Source: DATCLS01 sp035296625 (lineage in GTDB: Bacteria; Actinomycetota; Acidimicrobiia; Acidimicrobiales; VFJN01). Taken from it: 64,000 bases of DNA. Below are positions 1 to 8,242 of this stretch, piece by piece. Where the stretch lies: assembly GCA_035296625.1 (NCBI GenBank), contig DATHAO010000059.1, positions 1 through 64,000 of the forward strand, written 5' to 3'. The position numbers were made by a program, and so were the translations under genes. A model generated the notes under the pieces. It was not told the origin of the DNA and did no database searches. It was given only the letters and a program-made list of their open reading frames with translations. Each line of letters opens with the position of its first letter. Position 1 is the first letter of the stretch.

Positions 1-159
1 CCCACCGGCCTGCGCCTTCGGATTCACGCGCCCAAGCTGCGGATGCTCAAACTGCTCGACTGCCCCCGACCGCCGGGTCGTGGCGCCGTTCGGCACATGA
101 GGGCTACCCAGGTCGCGACTGTCGTCGCGCCTTTCGACGTCCGGACGCCGATCGGATCG

Positions 160-333
160 TCACAGCGCCAAGCTGACCTCGACCGGCTTGCCGTTGATGA
201 AGCTCGTGATGTCGGGCGGCACGGGCAGCGGCTCGTCAGTCAAGTAGCGCTCTCGGATGGCATCGAAGTCATCGCTGGTGGCCAACGTCGCCAGATCGCC
301 GAGCACAGGGCGTTCGTGCCCCCGGGTCACCAT
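160..333 (-). CDS. small hypothetical protein (57 aa)
   Basis: The function is not recognised. The frame encodes a 57-residue acidic protein. Its second half (roughly residues 19-57) reads as a sensible soluble peptide with an IRERYL helix, a proline-rich DEPLPVPPDI turn and the C-terminus NGKPVEVSLAL. The ATG at 333 is preceded at about 10 nt by a purine-rich AAGGGAG that could be a ribosome site; an upstream ATG at 390 would add an arginine-rich extension that looks non-coding. It could be an intact small gene or the C-terminal stub of a longer one. I see no convincing gene in bases 1-159. Confidence 0.35.
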   Translation of the reverse strand: MVTRGHERPVLGDLATLATSDDFDAIRERYLTDEPLPVPPDITSFINGKPVEVSLAL

Positions 334-468
334 TCGGCAGCGCTCCCTTCGCCTATCGCGTCGCTGCCCTGCCGGAACGATTCCGATCACCGGTCGGCGG
401 TACGCTTCGATCTCGCGGGGTAGCTGAGGGAGCGCTCCGCACCTTCCAGGTGAGGACCTGAAACCCGC

Positions 469-1359
469 TCAGCTCGGGCGGTCGGGCCAGACGATGTCGA
501 CGACCAACCCGGCGTGGTCGCTGGCGAGTGTGCCGGTGAGCGAATCGTGGAAGGCGAGCTGCGCGCTGAGGATGCGCCCGGCGCCGCCGCGTCGCTGGAA
601 GGGATCGCCGACGAAGACGTAATCGATTCGCTTGCGATGCACGTTCATCGCTTCGGCGATGGGGTTGGTCCGCCAGTCCTGGGTATAGCCGGGGCCGTCA
701 CCGGCGACCCGCCACGCGTCCTGGTAGAACGCGGTGCGGTCCTCGAGACCCGTCAGCGAGCAGAGGAAGCGGATTTCGTCGCTGTCGGGCTCCGCGTTGA
801 AGTCCCCGCACAGGATCGGCGGCATGCCGTCCCGAACCTGTCCCGGAGTGAAAGCCCCGTCGTCGAGGTCGCCCTGCGCGGCGGTGATGATGCCGTCGAT
901 GGCGAGCACCTGGAGCCGGCGGTGGTGGCTGTCTCGCGGTGCAGCGGCGAGATGGCAGGAGAACACGTCAAGCCCCGCGGTCCGCACCTGAAGGAGCTCC
1001 CACGGGACGCTGGCGACGAAGCCGTCGTCGTCCACGAGCGGCAGCGGGTGGTAGGCCCCGCCGTCGATCGGCCAACGCGAGAGCACCGCCGATCCGAAGA
1101 CCAGGCCGGGGTCGGGCCAGAGCCGCGCACCGAAGGGTCGACCGTCGAAATGCCAGTGCCACCCCGCCTCAGGCATCTGGTCGACGATCCAGCCCGCCGT
1201 GTTCGGAGTGCTTTCGTCCTGCCAGATCTCCTGGAAGCACACGATGTCGGGCCGCAGGTGCCCGAGCCACGCCACGATCTCCCCGCGGCGCTCGGACCAA
1301 CGCGGCTCCAGCAACGACCCGGCGTTCAACTGGACGACCCGCAGGACCCCCGACGACAC
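469..1359 (-). CDS. endonuclease/exonuclease/phosphatase family protein
   Basis: This 296-aa protein has the EEP (DNase I-like) fold signature across its length: an N-terminal VVQLNAG strand with the metal-side Asn near residue 12, CFQEIW with the metal-binding Glu near 44, GDFNAEPDS near 187, RIDYVF near 245 and a terminal SDHAGL with the catalytic Asp-His pair near 280. Family members hydrolyse phosphodiester or phosphomonoester bonds in nucleic acids, sphingomyelin or inositol phosphates, and nothing here fixes the substrate. There is no signal peptide, so a cytoplasmic enzyme is likely. It is transcribed divergently from the lipoprotein gene to its right. Confidence 0.85.
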   Translation of the reverse strand: MSSGVLRVVQLNAGSLLEPRWSERRGEIVAWLGHLRPDIVCFQEIWQDESTPNTAGWIVDQMPEAGWHWHFDGRPFGARLWPDPGLVFGSAVLSRWPIDGGAYHPLPLVDDDGFVASVPWELLQVRTAGLDVFSCHLAAAPRDSHHRRLQVLAIDGIITAAQGDLDDGAFTPGQVRDGMPPILCGDFNAEPDSDEIRFLCSLTGLEDRTAFYQDAWRVAGDGPGYTQDWRTNPIAEAMNVHRKRIDYVFVGDPFQRRGGAGRILSAQLAFHDSLTGTLASDHAGLVVDIVWPDRPS

Positions 1360-1519
1360 GACCCGACGCTAGACCGCTGTCGGACAGGACCCGCGAACGA
1401 CCGTCCCCGATCGCCGAATCCGGGCGCCTTCCAGGGTGCCCCGTGGACGCATCTCGTCCCCTCCACCACCCACCGTGTCGGCCGTGAGCACCGTGTCGAT
1501 CGTGCGTCTGATGAAGGGT

Positions 1520-1525
1520 CATACT
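1520..1525 (+). promoter_or_regulatory. putative -10 box (CATACT), leaderless start
   Basis: CATACT ends 8 nt before the ATG at 1534, and no Shine-Dalgarno sequence is visible in between. The spacing fits transcription starting at or next to the start codon, as at many other genes in the window. Confidence 0.35.
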
Positions 1526-1533
1526 TGGCCGCC

Positions 1534-2268
1534 ATGGGGATACCGGGGGGATCACCCGGCCACCGGCGACGTCGCTTCGCCACGGTGGTCGTCATGGTCG
1601 CGATGCTCATCGGAGCCAACGGGTGCGGGGGCGGTGACGACACCGACTCGGCCGCTGCAGTCGGTGCCGGCTCGTCGCCGGCCGACGCCACCACCGCATC
1701 GGTCGACCCCGCATCACGACCATGCTCCCGGGAGCGCCACATGGTGGTGTTCGACTTCTTCGGCTCGCTGAACGGGGGCGTCCCCGAGCTGGCGGCCTGG
1801 ATCGGCGATCCGGGCGACCAGCCCACGCCGCGCCCCGGTGCCGCCGAGGTGGCCACTGCCTACCGCGAGCACGGTTACGAGCTGCTCTACCTGACCCTCG
1901 TGCCCATCGACACGGTGATCGGCGACGTGCCGATCCTCGACGCGGTCACGGCCTGGCTCGCGCTCAACGGCTTCCCCGCCGGCTCCGGCGCGCAGGTCTG
2001 GGCCTGGGACGGCCAGGGCAGCTCGCCCGTCGTGCGCGCCATCGACGAGCTGGTCCGCCTGTCGACCGAGGGCGTCAGCATCGATGCCGGCTACACCGAC
2101 AACGTGGACAAGGCGAACGCGCTGCTGACCGGCGGCGTGCCGACGGACCGGCTCTTCACCATGGGCGCCGCCGCCGGGCAGGTGAGCTCGTCGAGCATTC
2201 CAGGTGGCGACCTCGCGGCCCACGTGGCCACGGTCGAGGCACTCGAACGGGTGTGCCAACCCGGCTGA
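1534..2268 (+). CDS. lipoprotein with HAD/LNS2-like domain
   Basis: A 244-aa predicted lipoprotein. Residues 1-31 have arginines, a hydrophobic stretch and the lipobox-like LIGANGC, followed by a Gly/Ser/Ala linker. From about residue 70 the chain resembles the HAD-fold LNS2 domain of lipins: VVFDFFGSLNG at the catalytic strand, PGAAEVATAYREHGYELLYL and AGYTDNVDKANALL. The usual DxDxT loop reads DFFGS, so the second catalytic Asp is missing and phosphatase activity is doubtful. The frame stays open far upstream, but the lipobox and the -10 box at 1520 favour the ATG at 1534. The LNS2 relation is by eye; an inactive HAD-like binding protein is equally possible. Confidence 0.65.
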   Translation: MGIPGGSPGHRRRRFATVVVMVAMLIGANGCGGGDDTDSAAAVGAGSSPADATTASVDPASRPCSRERHMVVFDFFGSLNGGVPELAAWIGDPGDQPTPRPGAAEVATAYREHGYELLYLTLVPIDTVIGDVPILDAVTAWLALNGFPAGSGAQVWAWDGQGSSPVVRAIDELVRLSTEGVSIDAGYTDNVDKANALLTGGVPTDRLFTMGAAAGQVSSSSIPGGDLAAHVATVEALERVCQPG

Positions 2269-2293
2269 GCACCGCGCTAGCGTGCCGTGGCTG

Positions 2294-2887
2294 ATGGCGA
2301 CCGACGACACGCTCGACCCCGAAGGCGCGGTGCGCCTCTACCTGCTCTATCTCGACGATCCGTCGACGCTGCGCGACGACGCCGCCGTGCAGCGCAAGAC
2401 GCAGGCCGTGCTCGACGCCAAGGACCCCATCGACAAGCTCCGGGCCCTCGCCGAGCTCGAGCGTGCCGCGAGCATCGACGAGGGGCCGCTGCGGCAGGGC
2501 TTCGTCGACCACGCCAAGGCGTGGGCTGACGCCCAGCAGATCCCGGTGGCCGCCTTCCGCGAGCTGCAGGTGCCCGACGTCGTGCTGCGGGCGGCGGGTT
2601 TCGAGGTGGCGGCGCCCACGGGCCGCCGGCGCCGCGGCGCCTCGGCGCCCCCGGCGGGGGCCCGCCAGCGGGCGAAGGCCGTCCCGGTCGACGAGATCAA
2701 GGCCCACGTGCTCGATCACAAGGGCACGTTTGTGCTCACCGACGTCCAGGCCGCCGTGGGCGGCAGCCCGGCGACGGTGCGCAAGGCGGTCGAAGAGCTC
2801 GTGGAGGCCGGCCAGGTCGAGCGGCTCGGCCTGATGCCCGACTACCAGGGCCGCGGGCGCGCTCCCATCCAGTACAGCCGCAGCTGA
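2294..2887 (+). CDS. hypothetical protein with C-terminal winged-helix-like region
   Basis: The family is not recognised. This 197-aa soluble protein has three visible parts: an all-helical N-terminal half (residues 1-105, with LRALAELERAASIDEG), a basic linker rich in Arg/Pro/Gly/Ala (about 106-128), and a C-terminal region, VDEIKAHVLDHKGTF through VRKAVEELVEAGQVERLG, that looks like a winged helix-turn-helix. The arrangement suggests a DNA-binding protein, but this is inference. The ATG at 2294 follows a TAGCGT element by 10 nt; a GTG at 2282 is the alternative. The gene lies 25 nt after the lipoprotein gene on the same strand. Confidence 0.65.
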   Translation: MATDDTLDPEGAVRLYLLYLDDPSTLRDDAAVQRKTQAVLDAKDPIDKLRALAELERAASIDEGPLRQGFVDHAKAWADAQQIPVAAFRELQVPDVVLRAAGFEVAAPTGRRRRGASAPPAGARQRAKAVPVDEIKAHVLDHKGTFVLTDVQAAVGGSPATVRKAVEELVEAGQVERLGLMPDYQGRGRAPIQYSRS

Positions 2888-2971
2888 CCTCGGCCGGCCG
2901 GCTGAGCAGCCGCCCGCCGTCCGGGGAAGTGCAACCGTTGCAGCCATCCCGCGTCGCACCTGCGAGGTTGG

Positions 2972-2977
2972 CATGCT
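2972..2977 (+). promoter_or_regulatory. putative -10 box (CATGCT), leaderless start
   Basis: CATGCT lies exactly 6 nt before the GTG at 2984, with no ribosome-binding sequence between them. Confidence 0.35.
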
Positions 2978-2983
2978 GTCGCC

Positions 2984-3418
2984 GTGAGCACGCGACCACC
3001 GGCCGTCGACGAACGCTTCCGCTACGTCGTGCACGACGCCCTGGTCGCCGCGTGGCGGCCCGACCTGATCGCCGGCGCCTGCCTCGACTGGACCGTGGCG
3101 CTCGCGCGCTGCCCGAGCTCGTGGACCGAGACCCGGTACGGCGGCACGGTTTCCCACGGCTGGTCGTCGACGCCCACACGGGACCTGATGACCCGGGTGC
3201 TGGGCGTCGAGCCGGCCGAGTGGGGCTTCGGGGCGGCCCCGGTCGACCCCGCGCTCGGGGCGCTGACGCGGGCCGCCGGGGCGGTGCCGTGCCCCGGCGG
3301 CCACGTGCACGTCACGGCCCGGCCCGGTGCGGTCGAGATCGACAGCCCCATCCCGTTCGTGCACCGGGGCGAGCGCCACCCAGCCGGGCACTACCGCTTC
3401 CGGGGCGGCGATCGCTAG
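2984..3418 (+). CDS. hypothetical protein (144 aa)
   Basis: The family is not recognised. It is a soluble 144-aa protein without signal peptide or membrane segment. A tryptophan-rich first half (residues 18-60, including RYGGTVSHGWSSTPTRDLM and PAEWGFG) precedes a short beta-rich C-terminus with GGHVHVTARPGAVEIDSP. The histidines and aspartates in the second half could be a sugar- or metal-binding surface, but no known motif is evident. The GTG start is supported by the -10 box 6 nt upstream. It converges with the Ddn-like gene, with a hairpin between them. Confidence 0.6.
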   Translation: MSTRPPAVDERFRYVVHDALVAAWRPDLIAGACLDWTVALARCPSSWTETRYGGTVSHGWSSTPTRDLMTRVLGVEPAEWGFGAAPVDPALGALTRAAGAVPCPGGHVHVTARPGAVEIDSPIPFVHRGERHPAGHYRFRGGDR

Positions 3419-3424
3419 AGGCGG

Positions 3425-3442
3425 CCCCGCGGCTCAGCGGGG
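3425..3442. terminator. hairpin between convergent genes
   Basis: CCCCGC and GCGGGG form a perfect 6-bp stem with a 6-nt loop, located where two genes converge and overlapping the 3' end of the minus-strand gene. No U-tract follows, as is common in G+C-rich actinobacteria. Confidence 0.4.
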
Positions 3443-3868
3443 TTCGAGCAGGACGACCGGGATGTCCCGCTCGGTCTTGGCCTGGTAGTTGTCGTAGGCG
3501 GGCCAGGCCGCGGTCGCGCGGGGCCACCAGATCGCCTTCTCCTCCGGCGTGGCGGTGCGAGCTCGGAGGTCCATGATCTTCGGGCCGTCCTGCAGCGACA
3601 CGTCCGGGTCCGCGAGCAGGTTCAGGTACCACACGGGGTGCTTCGGGGCGCCGCCCAGCGAGGCCACGACCGCGTACTTCCCCTCGTGCTCGACCCGGAT
3701 CAGCGCGGCCTTGCGCACCTTGCCCGAGTGCCGGCCCCGGGTCCACAGCACGACGACCGGCGCGCCCTGCATGTCGCCGCCCTCCTCGCCGCCGGTGCGC
3801 TCGTAGGCCTCCACCTGGTCGCGCACCCACGCCGCCGGGCTTGGTTCGTACTCACCGTCGAGCGCCAT
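3434..3868 (-). CDS. nitroreductase/deazaflavin-dependent (Ddn/DUF385) family protein
   Basis: A 144-aa split beta-barrel protein of the Ddn (DUF385) family, in which many members use reduced coenzyme F420 to reduce nitroaromatics or quinones. Diagnostic segments are the GAPVVVLWTRGRHSGK strand-loop near residues 35-50, YAVVASLGGAPKHPVWYLNL near 65-84, and EEKAIWWPRATAAWPAYDNY towards the end. Its length is typical of the family. The start is supported by a strong GGAGGAG ribosome site 4 nt before the ATG. With the PPOX protein at 22.2-22.6 kb it is one of two clues to F420 metabolism. The substrate is unknown. Confidence 0.85.
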   Translation of the reverse strand: MALDGEYEPSPAAWVRDQVEAYERTGGEEGGDMQGAPVVVLWTRGRHSGKVRKAALIRVEHEGKYAVVASLGGAPKHPVWYLNLLADPDVSLQDGPKIMDLRARTATPEEKAIWWPRATAAWPAYDNYQAKTERDIPVVLLEPR

Positions 3869-3925
3869 CGCTCCTCCTCGGTCTTCGGTCGGGAGGTCGT
3901 ACCCCGCATTGGGGGCGCCGACCCG

Positions 3926-5215
3926 TCAGTGGGGGGTTGCGGCCGCCCGGTCGGGGACGATCCGGGCCGCAGCCAGTGCCATCGTGGCCGCCACGCCGGC
4001 CACGAGCACGAACACCCAGCGCAGCGCGAGGAGCTCGGCGAGCACCCCGATGAGCGGCGGCTCGAGGAGGAAGCCGATGCGGGCGGCGAGCGACACCGTG
4101 GCGGCCCCGACGCCGGGCGCGACGCCGGGCGTGCGCGAGGCGGCCGAGAAGGCGAGCGGGAAGAAGCCGGAGGCGCCAGCGCCCGCCAGCAGCAGGCCCG
4201 CCACGAACACCGCAGGGTGCCCGGCCAGCGCCCCGGCGGTCAGGCCGGCGGCGGCCAGCACCATGCCGGTGCGCAGCAGGCGGCGCTCGCCCCAGCGCTC
4301 GGCGAGGTGATCGCCCGCCAGGCGTCCGGTGACCATGCCGGTCATGAACGCCGCCACGCCGCCGGCGGCCACGCCGGCGCTGGCCCCGTAGCGCTCGAGC
4401 TGGACGGCGGCCCAGTCCGACGACCCGCCCTCGATCATCGCCCCGCCCACCGTGGCCAGGCCCAGCACGATCAGCGGCCCGCCCCAGCGCCGGGCGGTCC
4501 GACCCCCGTCCTTGCTCCTGTCGCCGTCCGCCGGCCGGCCGCGCAGGGAGGGGCGGGCGGCGCCGTCGGGGTCGGGGACGGCCGGCGGGGCCGAGACGGC
4601 GGGGACGGCGGCGTCGACCCCGATCCGGTCCGGGGCGCTGCTGGTGGACGGCGCCCCGGGAGCCGGGGCGTCGTCGGGCACGAGGCCACTGCGGACGAGC
4701 AGCGTGGCGAGCGTCAGTACCCCGCCGACGACCGCGAGGTGGGTCGTGAGCGACACGCCCCGGCTGGCCGCCACGCCGGCGAGGGCGGCGGCGGCGAGCG
4801 CCCCGAGGCTCCATGCGGCGTGCAGGCGGTGCAGGATCGACCGGCCGGTGCGCTTCTCGTACGCGGCGCCGTTGGCGTTCATCGAGATGTCCATGGCGGC
4901 ATCGGCCGCCCCGACCAGGGCGAGCGCCCCGAACAGCAGGGGGGCGCTCGGGGCAACGCCGGTCAGCCACATCGACGCGCCGAGCGCCACGGCGGAGGCG
5001 AGCACGACCCGCCGGCTACCGACGGCGCCCACGGCCCGTCCGGCCGTGGGGCTGGCCACGAGTGCCCCGAGCGCCATGCCGGCGATCGTCAGGCCCAGCG
5101 CCCCGTCGGACAGGTGCAACGCATCCTGCCGGTCCGGCAGCCGGGCCAGGAAGCTGGGCCCGCCCACGCCGTTGGCGACGAACACGACGGCGATGGCGCC
5201 AGCCCGGGGGGACAT
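3926..5215 (-). CDS. MFS transporter
   Basis: A 429-aa polytopic membrane protein of the major facilitator superfamily. About twelve hydrophobic segments are visible in two halves. They are separated near residues 170-240 by a long hydrophilic Pro/Ala/Asp-rich loop with RPSLRGRPADGD, the usual central cytoplasmic loop but longer than average. SPTAGRAVGAVGSRR near residue 55 resembles the MFS loop 2-3 signature, and MDISMNANGAAYEKR is typical of the FucP/YbjJ-like subgroup. The substrate cannot be predicted. The ATG at 5215 has a CAGGCT -10-like box 6 nt upstream. It is divergent from the thioesterase gene, with an 84-nt gap. Confidence 0.85.
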   Translation of the reverse strand: MSPRAGAIAVVFVANGVGGPSFLARLPDRQDALHLSDGALGLTIAGMALGALVASPTAGRAVGAVGSRRVVLASAVALGASMWLTGVAPSAPLLFGALALVGAADAAMDISMNANGAAYEKRTGRSILHRLHAAWSLGALAAAALAGVAASRGVSLTTHLAVVGGVLTLATLLVRSGLVPDDAPAPGAPSTSSAPDRIGVDAAVPAVSAPPAVPDPDGAARPSLRGRPADGDRSKDGGRTARRWGGPLIVLGLATVGGAMIEGGSSDWAAVQLERYGASAGVAAGGVAAFMTGMVTGRLAGDHLAERWGERRLLRTGMVLAAAGLTAGALAGHPAVFVAGLLLAGAGASGFFPLAFSAASRTPGVAPGVGAATVSLAARIGFLLEPPLIGVLAELLALRWVFVLVAGVAATMALAAARIVPDRAAATPH

Positions 5216-5221
5216 TCGACC

Positions 5222-5227
5222 AGCCTG
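5222..5227 (-). promoter_or_regulatory. putative -10 box (CAGGCT) for the MFS gene
   Basis: On the minus strand CAGGCT lies 6 nt before the ATG at 5215, with no Shine-Dalgarno sequence. The spacing matches the leaderless pattern seen elsewhere. Confidence 0.3.
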
Positions 5228-5299
5228 GCACGCCACCCACCATCGACCGCGCCCCCGTTGGGGTGCGGCGGGGCGGTCGGCGTGGCAACGTCGCGGCCG

Positions 5300-5776
5300 A
5301 TGGAGCCCGCACCGCCCGCCTTCGAGACCTACGACCCGGCGCTCGCCGCCCACCTGCTCGATCCGAACCACCTCGCCGACGGCATCACCGGTTACCTGGG
5401 CATGCGCATGGTCGAGATGGGGCCGGGCGTCGCCGTGGCCGAGCTCGAGGCCCGCGAGGAGCTGCTCCACCGCTTCGGGGCCCTGCACGGCGGCGCCGTC
5501 GCCGCGCTGGTCGACCACGTGCTCGGCTCTGTGATCTATCCCGTCGTCCCGGCCGGGACGTGGCCGGCGACGCTCGAGTTCAAGCTGAACTACCTGGCGG
5601 CCGTGCGCGGCGGCACGGTCCGGGCCACCGGGCGGTGCGTGGCCCTGACCGCCCGCACGGCCGTGGTGCAGGTCGAGGTCGCCAACGCCGGTCGGCTGGT
5701 GGCCACCGCCCTCGGCACGATCGCGCTCACGCCACCCCGGGGGGGCGCCGGAGCCGCCGGTGGCGGGGGCGGCTAG
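5300..5776 (+). CDS. PaaI-like hotdog-fold thioesterase
   Basis: A 158-aa protein with the hotdog fold of the PaaI/4HBT thioesterase group, which hydrolyses acyl-CoA or aryl-CoA thioesters. The core is the helix RFGALHGGAVAALVDHVLG near residues 54-72, containing the HGGA turn and the acidic residue expected at the active site, followed by LEFKLNYLAA and ATGRCVALTARTAVVQVEV. The last 15 residues are a Gly/Ala tail. The gene converges with the threonine dehydratase gene and their stop codons share one CTAG, a 4-nt overlap. The natural substrate is unknown. Confidence 0.8.
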   Translation: MEPAPPAFETYDPALAAHLLDPNHLADGITGYLGMRMVEMGPGVAVAELEAREELLHRFGALHGGAVAALVDHVLGSVIYPVVPAGTWPATLEFKLNYLAAVRGGTVRATGRCVALTARTAVVQVEVANAGRLVATALGTIALTPPRGGAGAAGGGGG

Positions 5777-7056
5777 AGCGGCGGGAACGCCCGCGTGGTG
5801 AACGAGTCGACCTGCACGGGGTGACCGGACTGCTCGAGCGCCGTCACCACCCGGGACACGTGGTCGTGGTCGATCGTCTCGATCATGACCTCGATGGCCG
5901 CCGACTTGGCCGAGATGTCCACGAACATGCGCTGGTGGATGACCTCGACGATGTTGGCACCCGCATCGCCGATGATCGTCGAGACGCGGGCAAGCGCCCC
6001 CGGCACGTCCGGGAGCTCGACGTGCAGCCGCGACAGCCGCCCGTTGCGGATCAGGCCCCGCATGATGACCGACGCCAGGAGACGCGGGTCGATGTTGCCG
6101 CCGGTCAGCACCGTGCCGACCCGGGTGCCGGCGAAGCGGGCCGGGTGGGCCAACAGCCCGGCGATGCCGGCGGCGCCCGCGCCCTCGGTGACGACCTTCT
6201 CGATCTCCAGCACGAGGTTGATGCCCTGCTCGACGTGGTCCTCGGTGACGGTGATCACGTCGTCGACCAGGGCCTCGACGATCGGCGTGGTGAGAACGCC
6301 CGGCCGCGGGACGGCGATGCCCTCGGCCAGCGTGGCGCCCCCGTCGGGCGGCGGCGTGCGGTGCACGTGGGCGGCCATCGAGCCGTAGCGCTCGGTCTGC
6401 ACACCCACGAGGCCGATGTCGGGGCGCACCGTCCGGGCGGCGACCGCCATGCCGGCGAGCAGCCCGCCGCCGCCGACGGGCACGACGAGCGTGTCCAGGT
6501 CGGGGTGGTCCTCGAGCATCTCGAGCGCGCAGGTCCCCTGGCCCGCGATCACCGCGGGGTCGTCGAACGGGTGGACGTACACCCGCCCCTCGGCCTCGGC
6601 GATGCGGCACGCCTCGGCCTCGGACCCGCCGATGCCCTCGCCCAGCAGCACCACACGCGCGCCCAGCTCGCGGGTGCGCTGCACCTTCACGAACGGTGTG
6701 TTCGTGGGCATGACGATCGTGGCGTCGATGCCGAGCCGGGTGGCGTGGTAGGCGACAGCCTGGGCGTGGTTGCCGGCCGACATGGCGACGACGCCCTGGC
6801 GGCGCTCGCCGGGGGAGAGCAGCAGCAGCTTGTTGAGCGCGCCGCGCTCCTTGAAGGACGAGATGAACTGCATGTTCTCGAACTTGACGATGGTCTCGCA
6901 CCCGAGGACCTGCGACAGCGTGCGCGAGTGGGCGCTCGGCGTGCGCTCGATCTCGCCCTTCAGGCGGTCGGCGGCGGCCACCACGTCGTCGAAGGTGACC
7001 GGCAGCGTGCCGGTGTCGCCGCCGGCGGCGCGATCGGTGGAGGGGACGGTGGTCAT
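5773..7056 (-). CDS. ilvA: threonine ammonia-lyase (threonine dehydratase)
   Basis: A 427-aa PLP enzyme that deaminates L-threonine to 2-oxobutanoate, either for isoleucine synthesis or threonine catabolism. FENMQFISSFKERGALNK near residues 56-73 holds the PLP lysine, SAGNHAQAVAY near 93 binds the cofactor phosphate side, and VPVGGGGLLAGMAVA near 192 is the glycine loop. The last 80 residues (LHVELPDVPGALARVSTIIG) form one ACT domain. The short, single-ACT architecture is that of the compact threonine dehydratases rather than the long two-ACT form. The gene lies 32 nt downstream of the MenC-like gene on the same strand, so the two are probably co-transcribed. Confidence 0.9.
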   Translation of the reverse strand: MTTVPSTDRAAGGDTGTLPVTFDDVVAAADRLKGEIERTPSAHSRTLSQVLGCETIVKFENMQFISSFKERGALNKLLLLSPGERRQGVVAMSAGNHAQAVAYHATRLGIDATIVMPTNTPFVKVQRTRELGARVVLLGEGIGGSEAEACRIAEAEGRVYVHPFDDPAVIAGQGTCALEMLEDHPDLDTLVVPVGGGGLLAGMAVAARTVRPDIGLVGVQTERYGSMAAHVHRTPPPDGGATLAEGIAVPRPGVLTTPIVEALVDDVITVTEDHVEQGINLVLEIEKVVTEGAGAAGIAGLLAHPARFAGTRVGTVLTGGNIDPRLLASVIMRGLIRNGRLSRLHVELPDVPGALARVSTIIGDAGANIVEVIHQRMFVDISAKSAAIEVMIETIDHDHVSRVVTALEQSGHPVQVDSFTTRAFPPL

Positions 7057-7088
7057 GGGAATGGGACGATCCTGATGGGAGGTAGGGG

Positions 7089-8198
7089 TCACTCCGCCGC
7101 CCGCAGCTCGAGCCGGTCGATCGTCGTCGCGTCGAGCACCTCGGGACGGGGCACGGCGCCGAGACCGGGCGCGTTCGGCACGGTCATCGTGCCACGCAGG
7201 GCGGTGAAGGGGACAGTGACGTCCTGGGCGAAGTAGCGCGCCGACGGCCCGAGGTCGGGCGGCAGCGTGCAGCCCGGCAGGGCGGCGACCGCGAGGTTCA
7301 GGGCCCGCCCGATGCCGGTCTCCAACATGCCGCCGCAGCGCAGCGCCACCCCGGCGTCGTGGCACCGCCCGTGGATGCGCAGGGCCTCCACCAGGCCGCC
7401 GACCCGGCCGACCTTCAGGCTGACCGCGTGGCACGCCCCGAGGGCCAAGGCGGTCTCGACGTCACCGAGCGAGCCGATCGACTCGTCGAGGCAGATCGGC
7501 GTCTGGATGCCCCGGGCCAGGCGGGCGTGACCGACCAGGTCGTCCGGGGCGTAGGGCTGCTCGATGGCGGTGAGCGCCAGGTCCGGGTCGGCGAGCAGGG
7601 CCAGGCGGGCGCCGTCGTCGACGTCGTCGCTGCGGTACGCCCCGTTGGCGTCGACGATCAGCACCACGTCGTCGCCCAGGGCCCTGCGCACGGCGCGCAC
7701 GGGGTCGACGTCCCATCCCGGCTGCACCTTCAGCTTGAAAGCCCGGTGGCCGTCGTCGTGCCAGCACGCCGCCTGGGCGACCAGCTCGTCGATCGACGAC
7801 GCCAGGCCGAGGGCGATGCCGGTGGGCACCTCCGCCCGCGTGGCGCCGAGGAACGCCGCCATCGAGCGGCCCTCGGCCCGCAGCTCGGCGTCGACGGTGG
7901 CGCACTCGAGCGCCGCCTTGGCCATGTGGTGGCCCCGCACCTCGCCCAGCGACCGGCCGGCGAGGAGTCGGGGCACCAGGTGGTGCGCGAGGACGTGCCA
8001 GGCGCCGGCGGCGTACTCGGGCCAGTAGGTGGGCTCCGGCTCGGCCACGCACTCGCCCCAGCCGTCGGGCCCGTCCGCCGCGATCGCCCGGACGAGCACG
8101 ACGTCGCGCACGGTGCGCGTGCCATGGGCCGCACGGAACGGAGACGCGAGGGAGAGCCGGACGAGGCGGAGCTCGACGCCTGCGAGCGCGACCTGCAC
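7089..8198 (-). CDS. menC: o-succinylbenzoate synthase / N-acylamino acid racemase family
   Basis: A 369-aa enolase-superfamily enzyme. The muconate-lactonizing-type active site is complete: FKLKV with the KxK base near residues 155-157, VDANGAY for the first metal Asp, IEQPY for the Glu, LDESI for the third ligand, and SLKVGRVGG for the opposite lysine. Relatives dehydrate SHCHC in menaquinone synthesis or racemise N-acylamino acids, and the two activities cannot be separated by eye. No other men gene is nearby, and the gene downstream is a threonine dehydratase, so the racemase role is a real alternative. A GTG at 8198 with CATGAT 6 nt upstream is preferred over an ATG-frame extension to 8249, which would overlap the divergent gene. 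Confidence 0.8.
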   Translation of the reverse strand: MQVALAGVELRLVRLSLASPFRAAHGTRTVRDVVLVRAIAADGPDGWGECVAEPEPTYWPEYAAGAWHVLAHHLVPRLLAGRSLGEVRGHHMAKAALECATVDAELRAEGRSMAAFLGATRAEVPTGIALGLASSIDELVAQAACWHDDGHRAFKLKVQPGWDVDPVRAVRRALGDDVVLIVDANGAYRSDDVDDGARLALLADPDLALTAIEQPYAPDDLVGHARLARGIQTPICLDESIGSLGDVETALALGACHAVSLKVGRVGGLVEALRIHGRCHDAGVALRCGGMLETGIGRALNLAVAALPGCTLPPDLGPSARYFAQDVTVPFTALRGTMTVPNAPGLGAVPRPEVLDATTIDRLELRAAE

Positions 8199-8204
8199 GC
8201 CACC

Positions 8205-8210
8205 ATCATG
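8205..8210 (-). promoter_or_regulatory. putative -10 box (CATGAT)
   Basis: On the minus strand CATGAT precedes the GTG at 8198 by 6 nt. This is the main reason for choosing that start. Confidence 0.35.
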
Positions 8211-8242
8211 GCGGTCCGGGCCCCGGTAGCCTGGCTTCCGCC

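Noticed and set aside
514..1533. N-terminal extension of the HAD-like lipoprotein back to 514
   Set aside because: The extension is antisense to the EEP gene and the lipobox and -10 box define a start at 1534.
5773..5776. The shared CTAG at the thioesterase and threonine dehydratase stops as a regulatory site
   Set aside because: Overlapping convergent stops in CTAG are a simple packing effect; no other signal is there.
5215..6901. Extension of the MFS gene upstream to 6901
   Set aside because: The upstream part is Arg-rich, covers the thioesterase gene and is out of frame with the threonine dehydratase gene. The membrane protein starts naturally at 5215.
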